A stretch of DNA of 64,000 nt, taken from Gammaproteobacteria bacterium (GTDB lineage: Bacteria > Pseudomonadota > Gammaproteobacteria > UBA6429 > Thiohalophilaceae). The stretch covers positions 248,001 through 312,000 of the forward strand of contig JAOUNS010000001.1 of assembly GCA_029880855.1 (NCBI GenBank), read 5' to 3'. The notes under the pieces are model-generated. The model had not been told where the DNA came from and made no database searches. It saw nothing but the letters and a program-made list of their open reading frames with translations. The translations under genes were made by a program, and so were the position numbers. Below, one piece after another: positions 43,482 through 52,116 of the stretch. Positions within the stretch are counted from its first letter, which is position 1. Each line of letters opens with the position of its first letter.

Positions 43482-43880
43482 TTACTCCGCCAGGGACAAC
43501 AATACCTTCAATACATCATGGCGGCTGACCTGACCGACGAGACGGCCGTTGTCAGCGACCGGAAAGCGGCGATAGGGACCGCGAATAAATTTTTCAGAAA
43601 TATCCGTGAGCGACATATTGTCATCAACGCTTTCAACCTCGGTACTCATAAATTCTTTCACGCTGCCACCCCATTCGTTGTAATAACTGGCATTGAGTAC
43701 AATATTCATGCAATCTTTCTCGGTAATGATACCAATCAGATTGTTTTGCTCATCGACGACAGGGACGCCGGAAACTCCGTGCTCCACCATGATGCGAACA
43801 GCTTCCATCATTTCCATCTCGGCATTGATGGTGACAAGATTGGTTTGCATGAAGTCTTTTACTCTGCACGATTTGATCAT
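43482..43880 (-). CDS. CBS domain pair protein
   Basis: A 132-residue protein consisting of two CBS motifs: VKDFMQTNLVTINAEMEMMEAVRIM...VDEQNNLIGIITEKD and VKEFMSTEVESVDDN...VADNGRLVGQVSRHDVL. Such tandems usually bind AMP, ADP, ATP or another nucleotide and act as energy sensors. The ATG overlaps the nqrM stop by 4 nt (ATGA), so it is the last gene of the nqr operon. A role in tuning Na+-NQR to energy charge is an inference from this position only. Confidence 0.85.
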   Translation of the reverse strand: MIKSCRVKDFMQTNLVTINAEMEMMEAVRIMVEHGVSGVPVVDEQNNLIGIITEKDCMNIVLNASYYNEWGGSVKEFMSTEVESVDDNMSLTDISEKFIRGPYRRFPVADNGRLVGQVSRHDVLKVLLSLAE

Positions 43881-44068
43881 GGCATCGTTCCTTTTTCGTT
43901 GTGTTGATGCGTCTTTTTTTCGCAACCGGTACAACTGCTTTCAAGACCGGGGATGTGCGCCAGTCCACCGCAACTACCTTTGATACATTTACCCCGTACG
44001 ATGACGCCAACTGCCATGACAAGCAGGACAAGGCAAAAGATCAAAAAAGCCAAAATGTATGTCAGCAT
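43877..44068 (-). CDS. nqrM: Na+-NQR maturation protein NqrM
   Basis: A 63-residue membrane protein with one TM helix (MLTYILAFLIFCLVLLVMAVGVIV) and the hallmark cysteines in KCIKGSCGGL and SSCTGCEKK. NqrM is thought to deliver iron for the unusual Fe site between NqrD and NqrE and is required for a working complex. The ATG at 44068 has GGAGG 8 nt upstream; a TTG 6 nt further upstream is rejected. It lies 21 nt after nqrF and overlaps the CBS gene by 4 nt. Confidence 0.92.
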   Translation of the reverse strand: MLTYILAFLIFCLVLLVMAVGVIVRGKCIKGSCGGLAHIPGLESSCTGCEKKTHQHNEKGTMP

Positions 44069-44089
44069 ATGCAAGCCCTCCTTCCCGCC

Positions 44090-45325
44090 TCAGCCGCCGA
44101 AATCATCCAGCATGATATTGCCGCTCCCTACCCCGAGGTCTTCCAGCATGCTTATCGTGGCGGTAACCATCACCGGTGGACCACAAAGGTAGTATTCACA
44201 ATCTTCCGGGGCCGGGTGCTGTTTCAGGTAGTTGTCCCGCAGCACCTCATGGATATAACCCGTATAACCCTGCCAGTTGTCGTGCGGTAAAGGACTTGAG
44301 AGTGCCGCACACCAGGAAAAATTGTCGTATTCCCGGCCAAGCGCATTGAACTCATCCACATAGGGCATTTCCAGCAAGCTGCGGGCTCCGTACCAAAAAC
44401 TGATCTTGCGACCGCTGTTGAGACGCTTCAGCTGATCAAGGATGTGAGAGCGCATGGGGGCCATACCGGCACCGGCGCCGATAAAGATCATTTCCGCACG
44501 GGTCTCTTTGGCAAAGAATTCACCAAAGGGCCCGGCCACCGTCACCTTGTCCCCCGGCCTGAGTCCGAAGATATAGGAAGAAACGATACCCGGCGGCAGG
44601 TGCGGTGATTTGGGCGGCGGCGTGGCAATGCGCACATTGAGCATGATGATGTCGTTTTCAGCGGGGTAGTTGGCCATGGAATAGGCACGGCTGGTGGCAT
44701 AATTCGTCGCGGACTCAAAACGCCACAGATTATATTTATCCCACTCGGCGCGGTACTCCGGCGGGATATCAAATTCCCTGAAGGAGCAGTGGTAAGGCGG
44801 ACACTCGATTTGCACATACTCTCCGGCATGGAAGTCGAGGCGTTCGCCCGGCGGCATTTCCAGCACCAGCTCTTTCAAAAACACCGCAATATTGCGGTTG
44901 CTGCGCACCGTACAGCGATATTTGCGTATACCCAAAACAGCCGGTGGTACATGGATATCCAGTGGCTCACGCACTGTCAGTTGGCAGGCAAGTCGATAGC
45001 CATTGTTTTGTTCGCGGCGGGTCAGATGATTTTTTTCTGTCACCAGAATATCGCCGCCACCGCTGGCCACCACCCTGCACTGACCGCAAGTTCCACTACC
45101 GCCGCAAGCCGAGGGGAGATAGATACCCTGCTCAGCCAGCGCACCCAGCAGTTTGCTGCCGTTCTCGCAGGTGATGGTCTTTTGCCGGTTGATGGTGATG
45201 TCAACCTGCCCGACAGGGATGAGCATACGGCGTGCGGCGAGAATGACAATAACCAGGCCGAAGATGATGCCGCTGAATATCAGCACCCCCAGGCCGATCC
45301 CGATCATGTTTTGTGTCTCGCCCAT
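44090..45325 (-). CDS. nqrF: Na+-NQR subunit F (NADH dehydrogenase subunit)
   Basis: A 411-residue entry subunit: NADH passes electrons to FAD and then a 2Fe-2S centre. One N-terminal TM helix ([25 protein letters not shown]) precedes a plant-type ferredoxin domain with [12 protein letters not shown] and a fourth Cys in LACQLTV. The FAD domain has RAYSMANYP, and the NADH domain has [13 protein letters not shown] and a final YLCGPPVM. It ends the six-gene nqr order with a 10-nt gap after nqrE. Confidence 0.97.
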   Translation of the reverse strand: MGETQNMIGIGLGVLIFSGIIFGLVIVILAARRMLIPVGQVDITINRQKTITCENGSKLLGALAEQGIYLPSACGGSGTCGQCRVVASGGGDILVTEKNHLTRREQNNGYRLACQLTVREPLDIHVPPAVLGIRKYRCTVRSNRNIAVFLKELVLEMPPGERLDFHAGEYVQIECPPYHCSFREFDIPPEYRAEWDKYNLWRFESATNYATSRAYSMANYPAENDIIMLNVRIATPPPKSPHLPPGIVSSYIFGLRPGDKVTVAGPFGEFFAKETRAEMIFIGAGAGMAPMRSHILDQLKRLNSGRKISFWYGARSLLEMPYVDEFNALGREYDNFSWCAALSSPLPHDNWQGYTGYIHEVLRDNYLKQHPAPEDCEYYLCGPPVMVTATISMLEDLGVGSGNIMLDDFGG

Positions 45326-45335
45326 CAGCCCACCG

Positions 45336-45947
45336 TTAAAATACCAGACCGGAAAAGCCCATAAAGGCCATCGAAATCAGACCGGTGATGATGAAAGTGA
45401 TACCCAGACCACGCAACCCGGCAGGGACATCGCTGTATTTGAGTTTTTCACGTATACCCGCCAGCACCACGATGGCCAGTGCCCAGCCCAGACCGCTGCC
45501 AATGCCGAACACCACACTCTCGCCCAGAGTGTATTGGCGTTGCACCATCAATAAAGTACCGCCGAGTACGGCACAGTTCACCGTAATCAAGGGCAGAAAA
45601 ATGCCCAGCGTGTTGTATAACGGCGGGAAAAACCGATCCAGCACCATCTCCAGAATCTGCACCAGCGCGGCGATCACGGCGATATAGGTGACAAGCCCAA
45701 GAAATCTCAGGTCCATCTCTGCCAGCCCGGCCCAGGCCAGCGCCCCTTCACCAAGCACATGCGACATGATGAGGTGGTTGACCGGCACTGTGATCCCCTG
45801 CACCACCACCACGGCAATACCCAGCCCGATAGCGGTATCAATGCGTTTCGACACTGCCAGAAAGGTACACATCCCCAGAAACAGTGATAACGCAAGATTC
45901 TCGGTCAGAGCGGCGTGGATAAGCAGACTGAGATAATTTTCCATCAT
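45336..45947 (-). CDS. nqrE: Na+-NQR subunit E
   Basis: A 203-residue integral membrane subunit with six TM helices. [21 protein letters not shown] near the start carries the conserved Cys of this subunit, and [18 protein letters not shown] near residue 120 carries the second. With NqrD it coordinates an intramembrane iron centre in the electron path. It overlaps nqrD by 4 nt (ATGA). Confidence 0.96.
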   Translation of the reverse strand: MMENYLSLLIHAALTENLALSLFLGMCTFLAVSKRIDTAIGLGIAVVVVQGITVPVNHLIMSHVLGEGALAWAGLAEMDLRFLGLVTYIAVIAALVQILEMVLDRFFPPLYNTLGIFLPLITVNCAVLGGTLLMVQRQYTLGESVVFGIGSGLGWALAIVVLAGIREKLKYSDVPAGLRGLGITFIITGLISMAFMGFSGLVF

Positions 45948-46606
45948 TCCCGATCATCCTGTGCGATATGGCTGATCCGAAACTCCGGCTTTTCCACCTG
46001 CTCGCGTTTCCAGCTGCGCACCGCCCAAATCAGCAAGGCGATGATAAAAAAGGCACTGGGCGCCAGCAGCATCAGACCATTGGGCTGATACCAGCCCCCT
46101 TCACTGACAGGTTGCAGAATGGTCACTCCCAACAATGTGCCGCTGCCGAATAATTCGCGCAGACTCGCGACAATAATCAGTAACGCGCTGTAACCTGCGC
46201 CGTGTCCCAGGGCATCAAGCAAACTGGGCAGCAACGGATGCTTGCTTGCAAAGGCCTCGGCACGGCCGAGCACGATACAGTTGGTGATAATCAACCCGAT
46301 AAAAACAGAAAGCTGATTGGCCAGATCAAAGGCAAAGGCGCGCAACACCTGCTCCACCAGCACCACAAAGGTAGAGATAATGGTCACGAAAACAATGATG
46401 CGGATATGGCCGGGAATGTGGTGGCGGATCATACTGATCACCACACTGGAGGCGACCAGCACCGCCGTCAGTGCGACACACATCATCAGTGCCGGCGCCA
46501 GTCTGGTCGTCACCGCCAGGGCCGAACAGATCCCCAGCACCTGCAACAGGATCGGATTGTTTTCGAGCAACGGTTCAAACAGCACCTTTTTATGTTCGTG
46601 CTTCAT
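45944..46606 (-). CDS. nqrD: Na+-NQR subunit D
   Basis: A 220-residue integral membrane subunit and partner of Nqr[22 protein letters not shown] holds the first conserved Cys and [20 protein letters not shown] the second; [10 protein letters not shown] follows. These cysteines sit at the intramembrane metal site. Six TM helices, standard length. It overlaps nqrC by 4 nt. Confidence 0.96.
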   Translation of the reverse strand: MKHEHKKVLFEPLLENNPILLQVLGICSALAVTTRLAPALMMCVALTAVLVASSVVISMIRHHIPGHIRIIVFVTIISTFVVLVEQVLRAFAFDLANQLSVFIGLIITNCIVLGRAEAFASKHPLLPSLLDALGHGAGYSALLIIVASLRELFGSGTLLGVTILQPVSEGGWYQPNGLMLLAPSAFFIIALLIWAVRSWKREQVEKPEFRISHIAQDDRE

Positions 46607-47433
46607 TGACCGCCTCCCACATGAAAATGGCGCCGCAGATACGGCCCATAACCCTGTTCACCCAGCCAGAACCGAATGAGATGGGTGACACCTTTGGAAG
46701 TGATGGTGGCGCCGCTCAGGGCATCGATCTGAAATTCGGCCTGGTCGGGATCACGCTTGCCCGCCGTGATTAGTGCCAGGCGAACGGTACCCTGATCGTC
46801 ATAGATGCGCTTGCCCCGCCATGCGGCCTGCCAACGCGGGTTGGCAATCTCACTGCCCAGTCCCGGCGTCTCACCCTGTTTGTAAAATGAGATGCCGGCC
46901 ACTCGGCCATCGACCTCAATGGCGAGATACGCATACATGGTGGACCACAGTCCATAGCCGTGCACCGGGAGTACGATCAACCGTGTCTCCCCCGCCTCCT
47001 GCACGAGATAAACGGGGGCATATTTGGCAATGGCGCGCACCCTGGCGATGTCCGCCTCCGGTGCGATCTCCACCCGTGTCGCCGGGTCGGCAACGGCCCT
47101 GGCGTAGTGGTAGTGATCGGCGTTGATATGGCTGACATACTCACCCGTGGCCAACTCCACCAGGCGGGTTTCGATATTGCTAAATTCGGCCTGGATGTTC
47201 ATGCCTGCCTGGTAACGGCCCACGGCGCGCAGGATCTCGCGCTGTTTGCCCAGCAACTCCTCATTGGCCAGCTGTCGCGGTTTCAACAGGATCGCCGCCG
47301 TGGATACCAGCACCGAACAGATCAAACAGAGGATCAATGCCACCACAATGGTTTTCACCGGGTGTTCGTTGGGCAAGGCAAACAGCCGCCGCACCGGCCC
47401 GGCCTTCTTCACAGTACTATTCGACTCTTGCAC
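46603..47433 (-). CDS. nqrC: Na+-NQR subunit C (covalent FMN)
   Basis: A 276-residue subunit with one N-terminal TM helix ([23 protein letters not shown]) and a periplasmic FMN domain. The flavin is joined through phosphothreonine in [17 protein letters not shown], at about residue 240. [14 protein letters not shown] and [17 protein letters not shown] are typical of the NqrC fold. The start overlaps nqrB by 17 nt. Confidence 0.97.
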   Translation of the reverse strand: MQESNSTVKKAGPVRRLFALPNEHPVKTIVVALILCLICSVLVSTAAILLKPRQLANEELLGKQREILRAVGRYQAGMNIQAEFSNIETRLVELATGEYVSHINADHYHYARAVADPATRVEIAPEADIARVRAIAKYAPVYLVQEAGETRLIVLPVHGYGLWSTMYAYLAIEVDGRVAGISFYKQGETPGLGSEIANPRWQAAWRGKRIYDDQGTVRLALITAGKRDPDQAEFQIDALSGATITSKGVTHLIRFWLGEQGYGPYLRRHFHVGGGQ

Positions 47434-48652
47434 GACGTCGCCTCCGTCGGTGCACGTGCAGCCGGATCACCAGATAATCCAGCAACGGGGCAATGACATT
47501 GCCCAGCAGGATGGCCAGCATCATGCCTTCGGCATAGGCCGGGTTGGCGATGCGGATGAGGATGCAAACCGCGCCGATGAACAGGCCGTACAACCACTTG
47601 CCCGCCGGTGTTAACGCGGCGGACACCGGATCGGTGGCCATGAATACCAGCCCAAATGCCGCCCCGCCCAGCACCATATGCCAATGCCAGGGCATCTGGC
47701 TGAAGGCACTGTCACCCCCTGACCCCAGACCGTTGGCCAACAGCGTGGCGCAAACCATCCCCAGTACCACCGCCAGCATGATGCGGCCGGAGGCGATACC
47801 CGTGTAGACCAGAAACAGTGCGCCAATCAGGCAGGCCAGGGCCGAGGTCTCTCCCAGCGAACCGGGAATCGTGCCGATAAAGGCGGCTTGCCAGGTGATG
47901 CCCGCCTCGTGGATTGCCGCCATGCCGCCATTGGCCGCCATGGCCAGCGGTGTGGCACCGGTATAACCGTCAACCGCCACCCACACCGCATCGCCGGACA
48001 TCCAGGCCGGATAGGAGAAAAAGAGAAAGGCGCGACCCACCAGGGCCGGGTTGAGGAAATTTTTTCCGGTGCCGCCAAACACCTCCTTGCCGATCACCAC
48101 GCCGAAGGAGATACCCAGCGCCGCCTGCCACAGTGGCAGAGTGGGCGGCAGTGTGGCCACAAACAACCACGAGGTAACAAGAAAACCTTCGTTCACCTCG
48201 TGTCGGCGCAACGTCGCGAACAGCACCTCCCAAAAACCACCCACGACCAGCGTGACCAGATATAAGGGTAAAAAGAAGAGCAGGCCGTGCACAAAACAGG
48301 CCGGCAGATCACCAGGATCATACCCAATGGACAAACCGTCGAGCACAACATTGCGCCAGCTCCCGCCGTCAGTGGCCGGCCCCAAACCGGCCAGGGCCAG
48401 ATTCGCCTGCAAGCCGACATTGTAGATCCCCACCAGCATCGCGGGCAGGCAGGCCAGCACCACAAATATCATGATCCGCTTGAGGTCGAGATGATCACGC
48501 ACATGCGGAGCAGTCCGGGTCGGTCGCGCCGGTGTATAGAGCAGCGTATCGATCATCTCAAATACCACGCTGAATTTTTCAAAACGCCCGCCGCGGGCAA
48601 ACAGCGGGCGCATTCTATCCAGTCTTTGCCGCAATCCCGACCGACCACTCAT
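47417..48652 (-). CDS. nqrB: Na+-NQR subunit B (Na+ channel, FMN and riboflavin)
   Basis: A 411-residue integral membrane subunit carrying the Na+ path, a covalent FMN and non-covalent riboflavin. The FMN threonine is in VDGYTGATPLAM, near residue 225. Ten or so TM helices; FGGTGKNFLNPALVGRAFLFFSYPA is a well conserved region. It overlaps nqrA by 4 nt (ATGA) and nqrC by 17 nt, which favours coordinated translation. Confidence 0.97.
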   Translation of the reverse strand: MSGRSGLRQRLDRMRPLFARGGRFEKFSVVFEMIDTLLYTPARPTRTAPHVRDHLDLKRIMIFVVLACLPAMLVGIYNVGLQANLALAGLGPATDGGSWRNVVLDGLSIGYDPGDLPACFVHGLLFFLPLYLVTLVVGGFWEVLFATLRRHEVNEGFLVTSWLFVATLPPTLPLWQAALGISFGVVIGKEVFGGTGKNFLNPALVGRAFLFFSYPAWMSGDAVWVAVDGYTGATPLAMAANGGMAAIHEAGITWQAAFIGTIPGSLGETSALACLIGALFLVYTGIASGRIMLAVVLGMVCATLLANGLGSGGDSAFSQMPWHWHMVLGGAAFGLVFMATDPVSAALTPAGKWLYGLFIGAVCILIRIANPAYAEGMMLAILLGNVIAPLLDYLVIRLHVHRRRRRRARVE

Positions 48653-50016
48653 GGCTGCAGTTCCTGCCTGATCTTGTCGAGCACCGCCCGCAAAACGGGT
48701 CCGAAATCATGCTTGCCGGGACAGACAAAACTGCACAGGGCCAGATCCTCTTCGTCCAGTTCCAGACACCCCAGCTCAATGGCGCTCTCAATATCCTCCA
48801 CCAGCAGCGCCCGTAACAGCGGGGTGATCAACAGATCCAGCGGCATGACCTTTTCATAGACACCGATGGGCATCATGGCACGCGCACTGCCATGATAATT
48901 CCCGTCCATGGCATAGCGGGTGCGCCTCGAGCGCAAGTGGGAGAGAAAAACGCGCAGTGCGGAAAACTTGTCCCCGCCCGGGGCCAGCCAGCCGAGCAGT
49001 TCCCGCTTGGGATTCTCGCGGATCGCCGTGACCTGATAATGAAACCAGCCGAGATAGTTTGCCCAGTCCAACGCCTCACGTCCCGCCAACACCGAACCGG
49101 AGAGAATACGGGCATTCTCTCCTTCTTCCAGCAACTCATTGGCCAGCAACTCATTCAGTGCGGCACCGATGCGGGTGCGGATCAAACGCGGTTTGCGCAG
49201 CAACGGCCCACCGAGACTGATGATCCGCCCGGTAGACAAACGACCGCTGGTAAACAGACGACCAATGGCGATGACATCCTGATAGTGTATGGTCCAGGCC
49301 ATCCTGTGTTCATCCACCGGATAGAGATAATGGATATGCGTTCCCACCAGACCGGCAGGGTGCGGTCCGCTAAATTGCACAAGCCTGGCATACTGTTCAC
49401 ACCCCTGCGGGATAACTGTCTCGCCGCCGACACAAAGGAAAGTTGTCCCCTGGCAGAGACGGCTGACCACCTGCACACCATGCAGAAAATCCGCCGCCGC
49501 CGCAGAAATAATCTTCTCCGGTGGCGGTGCCAAAGGTTGGGTATCCGCCGCATTGATAAACAGCGCAGCCGGTTCGCTGTCCGGTGACGGCGTCAAGGAA
49601 TAAGGCCGGGTACGCAACGCCAGCCACAGACCCGCGGCAAGCAATTGCGTCTTTATTTGTTCCACACTCAGTGAGTCAAGCGTGTCGGGATCGAAACAGG
49701 TAAACGTCTGCTCGGCGTCACTTTCCAGACGAATGATGATGGCCTTGAGCGAACGGCGCTTGCCGCGAATGATCCGTTCCACAACCCCGCACCCCGGTGC
49801 TGTTCCGACCACCGCCGGGTATTGTTTACTCTGAATCAGGGCTTGCCCCAGACGCACCTGCTCGCCCTCGTTCACCAAAACCCTGGGCAACTGGCGCAAT
49901 GTGAGAAAATCGGCACCGAGAAAAGCAACCCGCGACACCTCGGCACCCGCGCTTATCACCGGCTCGGGTTCACCCTGGATGGGCAGAGTCAGGCCTTTTG
50001 TCAGTTGAATCTGCAT
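48649..50016 (-). CDS. nqrA: Na+-NQR subunit A (quinone-binding peripheral subunit)
   Basis: A 455-residue cytoplasmic subunit near the ubiquinone site, first gene of the nqr operon. It starts MQIQLTKGLTLPIQGEPEPVI, the typical NqrA opening, and contains GTAPGCGVVERIIRGKRRSLKAI and LRTRPYSLTPSPDSEPAALFINAADTQPL. The longer frame upstream lacks family features and is rejected. The C-terminal Cys pair (CSFVCPGKHDFG) is present, as in NqrA and RnfC relatives. Confidence 0.96.
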   Translation of the reverse strand: MQIQLTKGLTLPIQGEPEPVISAGAEVSRVAFLGADFLTLRQLPRVLVNEGEQVRLGQALIQSKQYPAVVGTAPGCGVVERIIRGKRRSLKAIIIRLESDAEQTFTCFDPDTLDSLSVEQIKTQLLAAGLWLALRTRPYSLTPSPDSEPAALFINAADTQPLAPPPEKIISAAAADFLHGVQVVSRLCQGTTFLCVGGETVIPQGCEQYARLVQFSGPHPAGLVGTHIHYLYPVDEHRMAWTIHYQDVIAIGRLFTSGRLSTGRIISLGGPLLRKPRLIRTRIGAALNELLANELLEEGENARILSGSVLAGREALDWANYLGWFHYQVTAIRENPKRELLGWLAPGGDKFSALRVFLSHLRSRRTRYAMDGNYHGSARAMMPIGVYEKVMPLDLLITPLLRALLVEDIESAIELGCLELDEEDLALCSFVCPGKHDFGPVLRAVLDKIRQELQP

Positions 50017-50249
50017 GAGCCACGATTGTGTTGCTGTCTTGTTACAGTATCTCCAGTGTATTGGATGCAAACGGAGAAAGCCATCCGGCACAACCTGCCG
50101 GCATACGCCCTGACACCTGATTAAACACACACTGTGTTTATCACTTTAAATCGATCCGCAGGGGTATATCGTTTGCCAACCCGATATTTTTCACAGTCAA
50201 CCCGCCATATCATGCTATTGCATAACCATAGAGTAAAAAGGAGCAGACG

Positions 50250-50294
50250 ATGCGTGGCAAGTCTACTATCTACAGACCACGACGATACCCTTGA
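50250..50294 (+). CDS. Candidate 14-residue micropeptide
   Basis: ATG at 50250 with AAGGAG 8 nt upstream, and a stop at 50292-50294. The peptide MRGKSTIYRPRRYP is strongly basic. It lies alone in the gap between nqrA and the next small membrane gene, divergent from nqrA. I do not know a family. It could be a leader peptide, but no downstream plus-strand gene follows it, so chance remains possible. Confidence 0.3.
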   Translation: MRGKSTIYRPRRYP

Positions 50295-50332
50295 TGAATA
50301 AAAGACGAGGCCCGCAACAAGACAAACAACAT

Positions 50333-50605
50333 TTATTTATATTTCCTGTAAACATAAATGTGTAATACCACACCATAGACGAGCAGCATCACCGCCGGCA
50401 GATACGCCACAGGTATGCCGTATGGTGCAATAACCTGATTTAAACCATAAGCGGATAACGTAAAGATGACAGGTATAACTGGAATTGTCGGGATGATGGA
50501 AATATTTTGCGTCTGACCGGTTGTATGTGCCCGCAATCCCAGGTCACCTGATATATAGATCAGTACAGCCACAGATGAAAACAAAAATAGATAGAGATAT
50601 GGCAC
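50333..50605 (-). CDS. Small hypothetical membrane protein
   Basis: A 90-residue protein with an N-terminal TM segment (LYLFLFSSVAVLIYISG), a central Pro- and Ile-rich segment (SIIPTIPVIPVIFTL) and a second TM (YLPAVMLLVYGVVLHIYVY), with a short basic tail. No family is recognised. The upstream region (50606-50857) is not shared with an obvious partner. Confidence 0.5.
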   Translation of the reverse strand: MPYLYLFLFSSVAVLIYISGDLGLRAHTTGQTQNISIIPTIPVIPVIFTLSAYGLNQVIAPYGIPVAYLPAVMLLVYGVVLHIYVYRKYK

Positions 50606-50857
50606 TCTGACACATTCCTTACCTGTTTACAGATGTTTCCATCCACAGCGAATTCCGGTCATTATCCGATTCAATGTGCGCTGATTGATCTGACAATTAA
50701 CACAGTTCGCTGCCGATGGCGTATGCGCACCGGAGCAATCCCGGGTGATTATCTGTTATTCGTGATCAGCGAACAGAGACACAGGAAGGGCCTGCAACTC
50801 GTCTGCTTGATCCCCCCGGCCGGATAACTGTACATGCTTCGCTTCGGCGCTCTCATC

Positions 50858-51082
50858 TCAGTCCGATTGCCACTTGATCTGAAACTCGATCTCTTCCCTG
50901 TTCCCGTCCCGTTCATGTTCGATATTGAATTCAGCACGGACCGGCACATAGATTCTTTCGCCGGCAATCATAATCTCAAACTTTTCGCCGCTTTCGATGG
51001 CATCAGCCAGTCGGCGCAGTTTGGCAACGAATTCACTGTCGCTATAGCCTTTTTCAATATCTCTTTTCGATTTATTCGCCAT
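50858..51082 (-). CDS. amphi-Trp domain-containing protein
   Basis: A 74-residue soluble protein of the amphi-Trp family: SDSEFVAKLRRLADAIESGEKFEIMIAGERIYVPVRAEFNIEHERDG followed by EIEFQIKWQ. The function is unproven; the fold repeats in small standalone proteins. The ATG at 51082 (MANKSKRDIEKG) is preferred to the upstream frame. The cytochrome-type gene upstream ends 45 nt earlier, on the same strand. Confidence 0.85.
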   Translation of the reverse strand: MANKSKRDIEKGYSDSEFVAKLRRLADAIESGEKFEIMIAGERIYVPVRAEFNIEHERDGNREEIEFQIKWQSD

Positions 51083-51127
51083 ATCCACTCCCCGATGTAG
51101 TTGTGCCAGACAGGAAAACATATACTT

Positions 51128-52039
51128 TTATCGACGCCTTATTCGTTCAACCTCAACCTGCCCCTGTGCATTTACCCAACCCTCGACGCGGACCCGATCT
51201 CCCGGTCGTGGGATTTTTTTAATACGTGTGTTACCTGTGATGATCAGCGTGGCACCATCAACATTCCAGAGCGCGTTTAATTGCCCCTCAAATCGCACTC
51301 TCGCTCCCGTTGGTATTGGTGCTTTCCTGCCCGAACTATCCCGAGCCCCGTCATTAATCCAGCCGGCAATCAGTGCGATCTCATCCGCTGATAAATAGGG
51401 AGGACCATCATGTGGCATGCGAGGCATTGAGTAGCCTTTAATACGGCGATACAACTCACTGGCTGCTGAATTACCGGGAATTATTCGCACTCTGTCGCCG
51501 GCAGACAAGGTCGCGGCATAACTGTTTAGCAGATATCCTTCCGGTGCCGATCCCATTAATCCACGTTCGGTATGACACTTCACACAACGCCGGGCGAAGA
51601 TCGGTGCGACATGTGTATAGTTAACCGGCTTGCCGGCATCAGGTTTGTTCGACGATGCGACATTTTGTGAACCGTTTGCAGCAGTCTGCCCCTTTGGCAA
51701 ACCAGCCTTGATCCAGGCTGCCACCCGATTAATCTCCGCATCGGTCAAAAACGGCGGCCCCGTCATGGGCATGCGTGGCTGACTGTTCCCCTTAAGTCGA
51801 CGAATCAACTCACTCCCTTCAGGATCGCTGGCCTTAACCACACTGCCACGAAGACTGCCTTTTTTTATGCCTTCATAACTGTCCAAAGACAGACCCGCAG
51901 CGGCATGCTGTCCGGAATGACACAGGAGGCAATGTTGTTGAAACAAGGGTTGAATTGAAACATAGGTGCTCTCTGCATGCGCGACACTGCAAAAAAGAGC
52001 GGAAACACTCGCAATAAGAAGTTTTTTGTAAATAGACAT
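51128..52039 (-). CDS. Diheme c-type cytochrome with C-terminal DUF5666-like domain
   Basis: A 303-residue exported protein with a signal sequence (MSIYKKLLIASVSALFCSVAHA). Two tandem repeats each carry a CxxCH, CLLCHSGQ at residue 40 and CVKCHTER at residue 155, followed by the same motif set: GSxLxxSLxRGS-like, RIKGYSMPRMPHDGPPYLSADEIALIAGWINDG. This is the planctomycete-type cytochrome domain. A C-terminal beta domain (VRFEGQLNALWNVDG, RVRVEGWVNAQGQVEVERI) looks like DUF5666. The electron partner is unknown. Confidence 0.82.
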   Translation of the reverse strand: MSIYKKLLIASVSALFCSVAHAESTYVSIQPLFQQHCLLCHSGQHAAAGLSLDSYEGIKKGSLRGSVVKASDPEGSELIRRLKGNSQPRMPMTGPPFLTDAEINRVAAWIKAGLPKGQTAANGSQNVASSNKPDAGKPVNYTHVAPIFARRCVKCHTERGLMGSAPEGYLLNSYAATLSAGDRVRIIPGNSAASELYRRIKGYSMPRMPHDGPPYLSADEIALIAGWINDGARDSSGRKAPIPTGARVRFEGQLNALWNVDGATLIITGNTRIKKIPRPGDRVRVEGWVNAQGQVEVERIRRR

Positions 52040-52116
52040 ATTGCGTAATATCGTGGATTCAAGCAGTAAGCGCAACTTTATTGCTGTCGGATATAGAGCA
52101 ATTAGAACTGGATTAA

